Origin: Paeniglutamicibacter quisquiliarum | GTDB taxonomy: Bacteria > Actinomycetota > Actinomycetes > Actinomycetales > Micrococcaceae | Length of the DNA: 64,000 bases | Reading direction: 5' to 3' | NCBI RefSeq assembly: GCF_019084045.1 | Contig: NZ_JAHRED010000007.1 | Location: 1 to 64,000 of the forward strand | Part shown: positions 61,069 to 64,000 of the stretch, in pieces | Layout: each line of letters opens with the position of its first letter | How positions within the stretch are numbered: the stretch's first letter is position 1 | Position numbers and translations under genes: made by a program | The notes under the pieces: generated by a model | The model's database searches: none | The model's input: only the letters and a program-made list of their open reading frames with translations | What the model was told of the DNA's origin: nothing

Positions 61069-61985
61069 GCCCGGCCCGTCCGTCCTGCCAGAGCGCCTCG
61101 TGCGACCCCCAAGAGTCGTTCGTCTTTATGTTCCGGGATCAAATTGGCGGGCAATGACGTGGGGGCCTGGGCAGCGGACAGCGTCCCGGTCGGAGAGTCT
61201 TCATCCAGTAGTTCGGCGGTTTGCCGCACCGTGCCGATCCAGGCGCCAGCTCCTTTGAGTCCCACGATGATCTTTTCGAGCATGGCCAGGCGCGAGGGTC
61301 GCCCGGATATCATGGGGTGCAAAGTCAGCATGACGTGTCCGCCCAGGGCTGCAATGCCGTCGATCTCCGGCTGCCACACCTCTAGGACCTCGCGGGTGGA
61401 GCGAATGGTCTTTTCCCAGGTGTCATTGGCGAACCAGAAATGCGCGGCGTCGTCCAGTATCCAGGACACGGGGACCTCAATGAGGTCGTGGCTCTCGAAA
61501 CGGTAAGGGCGAATGTCGTTGAGCAGGTTGGAACTGTATTTGAAGCCCGCTTCCTGCAAGAGGTCAAGGGTCTGGTCCGTGAATTCCCACGAGGGGGATC
61601 GGTATCCCGTTATCTCCGCACCCAGGTCCCGCAATACGGCCAGCCCATCATACAATTCCGCGCGTTCTGCCTCGGGACTCAGTGTTGTGGGGTTGGTGTG
61701 TGAGTGTCCATGGTGGGCGACCTCGTGGCCCCGGGCCAGGATTGCTCTTACGGAGTCGGGGTGGCGCAGGGCATCCTTGCCGCAGATGAAGAAGGTTGCC
61801 TTCACGTCGTGCTTAGCCAGCAGATCCAAGATCAAGGGAACCCCCACGCGCGGACCGTAGGCTCCCTGCGAAAGCACTCCGGGACGGTTGGCATTCTCGG
61901 GGTTCTCTCCGATCCAAACCTCTTCGGCATCAAAATCAAAGGTAATGCTTGCACCGAAATCCTTGTCCTGCGGCCACAAAGCCAT
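61065..61985 (-). CDS. Polysaccharide-deacetylase-fold hydrolase (imidase/PuuE-like)
   Basis: A 306-aa NodB-homology protein. The metal-binding Asp pair is in ASITFDFDAEEVW near residue 13 and the zinc histidines in HEVAHHGHSHTNPTTL near 93. TGYRSPSWEFT and HVMLTLHPMISGRPSRL are the later motifs. It lacks a signal peptide, so it is cytosolic and not a wall deacetylase; cytosolic members include cyclic imide hydrolases and PuuE-type allantoinases. It is the first gene of a two-gene operon; a candidate operator lies 94 bases upstream. Confidence 0.83.
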   Translation of the reverse strand: MALWPQDKDFGASITFDFDAEEVWIGENPENANRPGVLSQGAYGPRVGVPLILDLLAKHDVKATFFICGKDALRHPDSVRAILARGHEVAHHGHSHTNPTTLSPEAERAELYDGLAVLRDLGAEITGYRSPSWEFTDQTLDLLQEAGFKYSSNLLNDIRPYRFESHDLIEVPVSWILDDAAHFWFANDTWEKTIRSTREVLEVWQPEIDGIAALGGHVMLTLHPMISGRPSRLAMLEKIIVGLKGAGAWIGTVRQTAELLDEDSPTGTLSAAQAPTSLPANLIPEHKDERLLGVARGALAGRTGRA

Positions 61986-62460
61986 CGTGCATCCTCACTC
62001 GTGGGCATCCCGCTGGGAGAGAGAATGCCATGGTCATTACGTGAAGATCCAGTCTGCCCGGCACATTGCCCTGCGTCATGGGTCAAATGACGTATCTTCA
62101 ATTTCACGTCGAAAATCCAAACCGGGTGGTGGCGTGAGAAACCGATCCAACCAATGGCTTGGCCACCCTGGAACTGGTACCAAAAATTGGTCTGAGGGCG
62201 CGGATACTGTTGCGGACATGTCCTAAGTTTCGGTAGAAACTATGGCACTTGGTCAGTGCGCAGACGACCTCCGCGGGGAGGGCGCCCAAGCGGATCGTTC
62301 GGTCGAGCGCCTGCTGCGCGTGGCCCAAATTGACGGCGTCTGAAGCAATGCAGAGTCTATGGACCTTCGTCCGGAATCGGCCTGCTCTGGGCATCCGGAC
62401 CGTCCCAGCTGATTGGCGTCCCCGCTGCAATCGGTAGCGAGTTGGCTCCCAAAAACCCCA
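61986..62460. other. Control region plus unassigned DNA
   Basis: The first ~110 bases hold the promoter and operator of the deacetylase-fold gene. Beyond that, a minus-strand frame (62104-62430) contains SDAVNLGHAQQALDRTIRLG, perhaps a gene remnant, but nothing identifies it. Confidence 0.4.
62079..62094. promoter_or_regulatory. Candidate operator of the amide regulon, site 4
   Basis: TGGGTCAAATGACGTA matches the site at 52921 at 14 of 16 positions and lies upstream of the deacetylase-fold/C45 operon. Confidence 0.5.
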
Positions 62461-62808
62461 CTAGACTAATTCCTTCACGCTCTTGCGTACCTTCTCTTGA
62501 CGCGACATTGGAAGGGCGCCTATTTCTTCGTCGAAGTTGATCCAGAATTGAACGCCTTGACGATCGGTGTCCCAATCCCAGACCGATTCAACCAGACGGT
62601 GCATGAACAAAGACTTGAGCGCTTCGTCTTCAACGGGGTTAAGAACATGCTCTGGCCTGTTCATGGTCCATCGGTCGTACTCGAACACGGACGCGTGCTC
62701 GACGGGACTAAGATGCTTTTGGCGCCATCGAGGGAACCTTTCCAAATCGTGCCTGATGCTGGCTGGCAAGCCATGCATTATGTTCATCCAGTTGTCTCGC
62801 CCGCTCAT
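62461..62808 (-). CDS. Hypothetical protein
   Basis: A 115-aa protein rich in Trp, Asp and Arg (WDWDTDRQGVQFWINFDEEIG), without signal or membrane segments. Codon use is ordinary. I recognise no family. The N-terminal part (DLERFPRWRQKHLSPVEHASVFEYDRW) is probably helical. It lies at the border between the accessory region and the conserved actinobacterial genes to its right; it may be a late-acquired orphan. Confidence 0.55.
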   Translation of the reverse strand: MSGRDNWMNIMHGLPASIRHDLERFPRWRQKHLSPVEHASVFEYDRWTMNRPEHVLNPVEDEALKSLFMHRLVESVWDWDTDRQGVQFWINFDEEIGALPMSRQEKVRKSVKELV

Positions 62809-62924
62809 TGATGGCCGTGCTTATTTCCTCGCCGACCACTGAAGGAGTCCAGATATTGACTCCGAATGTTGGTTTTCATGGCCCGGATGGATCGGGCCGT
62901 CGAGCCGGTGGCTATGCTGGGTGG

Positions 62925-63632
62925 ATGGCGACAGTTATTCTCTTGCGGCACGGCCGCACCAATGCCAATGCCGCCGGACTGCTGGCCGGTCGGGCAGCGG
63001 GCATCAGTCTGGACCAAATCGGGATCGACCAGGCTGCCCGGGCCGGGGACCGGCTCGCTGCCGTGCCCTTGGTCGCCGTGGTGTCCAGCCCCCTGGAGCG
63101 TTGCCGGCAGACCGCCCGGTTCGTCCTCGAACGCCAGGCCGGCAACCCGTACGCGCCGGTCGAACCGGATCTTATCGAGTGCGATTACGGCCAGTGGCAG
63201 GGCCGCACGCTAGAGGACCTCGCGACCGAGAAGCTATGGTCGGTGGTGCAGTCGCAACCCTCCGCCGTCACCTTTCCCGGCGGTGAATCACTGGCCGCCA
63301 TGCAGGCCCGGTCCGTGGCGGCGATTCGGCGCCACGATGCGGCCCTCGAAGCGGAGCACGGGCCAGGGGCGGTATGGGCAGCGGTGAGCCACGGCGACCT
63401 CATCAAGGCAATCCTCGCCGACGCACTTGGCATGCACCTTGACCTGTTCCAGCGCATCAATGTCGGCCCCGCCTCCGTGTCCATCGTGCGCTATGGCGCC
63501 ACCCGGCCGACCGTCCACGCGACCAACACCGACGCCGGGGATCTCGCGTGGCTCGCGAACAACATCCCCTCCGGCGACGCACCGGTGGGCGGCGGGGCAG
63601 GGCAGGAGGCGCCGCGAACCTCCGGAGCCTAA
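62925..63632 (+). CDS. Histidine phosphatase family protein (MSMEG_4193-type phosphomutase-like)
   Basis: A 235-aa branch-2-type histidine phosphatase. The catalytic RHG is in TVILLRHGRTNANAAG at residue 8, PLERCRQTA carries the second arginine, LIECDYGQWQGRTLEDLA the acidic loop, and VWAAVSHGDLIKAILA the second catalytic histidine. The C-terminal ~30 residues are Gly/Ala-rich and polar. With the following DUF3090 gene it forms the pair usual in actinobacteria, often near the mycothiol gene mshC. ATG 62925 gives the standard N-terminus. Confidence 0.9.
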   Translation: MATVILLRHGRTNANAAGLLAGRAAGISLDQIGIDQAARAGDRLAAVPLVAVVSSPLERCRQTARFVLERQAGNPYAPVEPDLIECDYGQWQGRTLEDLATEKLWSVVQSQPSAVTFPGGESLAAMQARSVAAIRRHDAALEAEHGPGAVWAAVSHGDLIKAILADALGMHLDLFQRINVGPASVSIVRYGATRPTVHATNTDAGDLAWLANNIPSGDAPVGGGAGQEAPRTSGA

Positions 63633-63641
63633 GATGGTTGC

Positions 63642-64000
63642 ATGCCTACACGCGTTCACGAGTTCATCTGGCCCGATCGGGTCATAGTCGGCACCATGGG
63701 CCTGCCGGGGTCGCGCACGTTCTACCTGCAGGTGCGCGCGGGGCGGCAGATCGTCAGTATTGCCTTTGAGAAGCAGCAGGCGGATCTGCTTGCCGAGAAG
63801 GTCGATGAAATCCTCGACCAGCTCATGGCCCTCGAGGGCAACCCCTTCAGCGTTCCCGGGAACACGCCCATTGAACTGGTCGACAACGACCAGCTCGAGG
63901 CCGTCCAGGAACAGTTCCGGTGCGGGGCCATGGGCCTGGGTTGGGACCCCACGACGGCCCAGGTGGTTATCAAGGCCTACCCGATCACCGAAGTCGATGA
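63642..64000 (+). CDS. DUF3090-family protein (cut by window end)
   Basis: The first ~119 residues of a DUF3090 protein are present, starting PTRVHEFIWPDRVIVGTMGLPGSRTFYLQVR. FEKQQADLLAEKVDEILDQL and FRCGAMGLGWDP follow before the window ends. DUF3090 is conserved in actinobacteria, usually beside a histidine phosphatase and mshC, but has no established activity. It starts nine bases after the phosphatase stop. Confidence 0.9.
   Translation, partial: MPTRVHEFIWPDRVIVGTMGLPGSRTFYLQVRAGRQIVSIAFEKQQADLLAEKVDEILDQLMALEGNPFSVPGNTPIELVDNDQLEAVQEQFRCGAMGLGWDPTTAQVVIKAYPITEVD

Noticed and set aside
1-64000. CRISPR arrays, tRNA or rRNA genes, phage structural genes, integrases
   Set aside because: I looked for regularly spaced repeats, cloverleaf-like segments and integrase or transposase motifs and found none that I could support.

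Overview
The window comes from a high-GC Gram-positive bacterium, most likely an actinobacterium of the Arthrobacter/Micrococcaceae type. The support is the GC-rich codon use, frequent GTG/TTG starts with strong AAGGAG-like sites, and the right edge (62.9-64 kb), where a histidine-phosphatase gene is followed by a DUF3090 gene, a pair typical of actinobacterial chromosomes. No rRNA, tRNA, CRISPR array, phage structural gene, transposase or integrase was recognised. Nearly everything to the left of that pair looks like accessory, largely catabolic DNA.

Layout. 0-2.1 kb: a lone SIR2-domain gene (candidate anti-phage NADase). 2.3-14.7 kb: two divergent operons. They encode a BMP-type nucleoside ABC importer, a cytidine deaminase, a VOC protein, a XylX-like FAH-fold dehydratase, two aldehyde dehydrogenases, a 2-hydroxyacid dehydrogenase, an SDR and a FadR-type regulator. 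Together they read as uptake of nucleosides (or a similar pentoside) and oxidation of the pentose to 2-oxoglutarate. 15.0-17.0 kb: an AT-richer pair, GIY-YIG/DUF2075 ATPase plus MazG-like pyrophosphohydrolase, a candidate defence module. 17.8-20.6 kb: an APC permease and a YbdK-type carboxylate-amine ligase. 21.1-27.2 kb: a ketone-degradation set (TetR, Zn alcohol dehydrogenase, alpha/beta hydrolase, Baeyer-Villiger-type monooxygenase, two SDRs). 27.3-30.5 kb: a complete TctCBA importer. 31-42.6 kb: secreted proteins (coiled coil, Excalibur repeat protein, basic exported protein, Tat-exported PHP hydrolase), a DJ-1/PfpI protein, a cyclodeaminase-like protein and decayed permease copies.

42.7-62.1 kb is the most striking part. 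Catabolic operons encode an FAD oxidoreductase, HyuA/HyuB, an amino-acid-type permease, two SDRs, a sugar-type ABC importer, an HDAC-like (acetylpolyamine-type) amidohydrolase, a C45 Ntn hydrolase and a polysaccharide-deacetylase-fold (imidase-like) hydrolase. They are accompanied by two paralogous regulators that fuse an unknown N-terminal domain, a LuxR helix-turn-helix and a periplasmic-binding-protein-like sensor, with no membrane anchor. A 16-bp palindrome (TGCGTC-AT-ATGACGTA type) occurs at four places, all in promoter regions of this cluster, so I propose a single regulon for breakdown of an N-acylated or cyclic amide compound.

A second recurrent signal is a sequence of the type CGCCGATAAT-Y-GCACAT. 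It lies at about 2.13, 14.92 and 36.18 kb, with a weaker form at 0.04 kb, each time at the edge of an accessory module. It may mark insertion or recombination sites.
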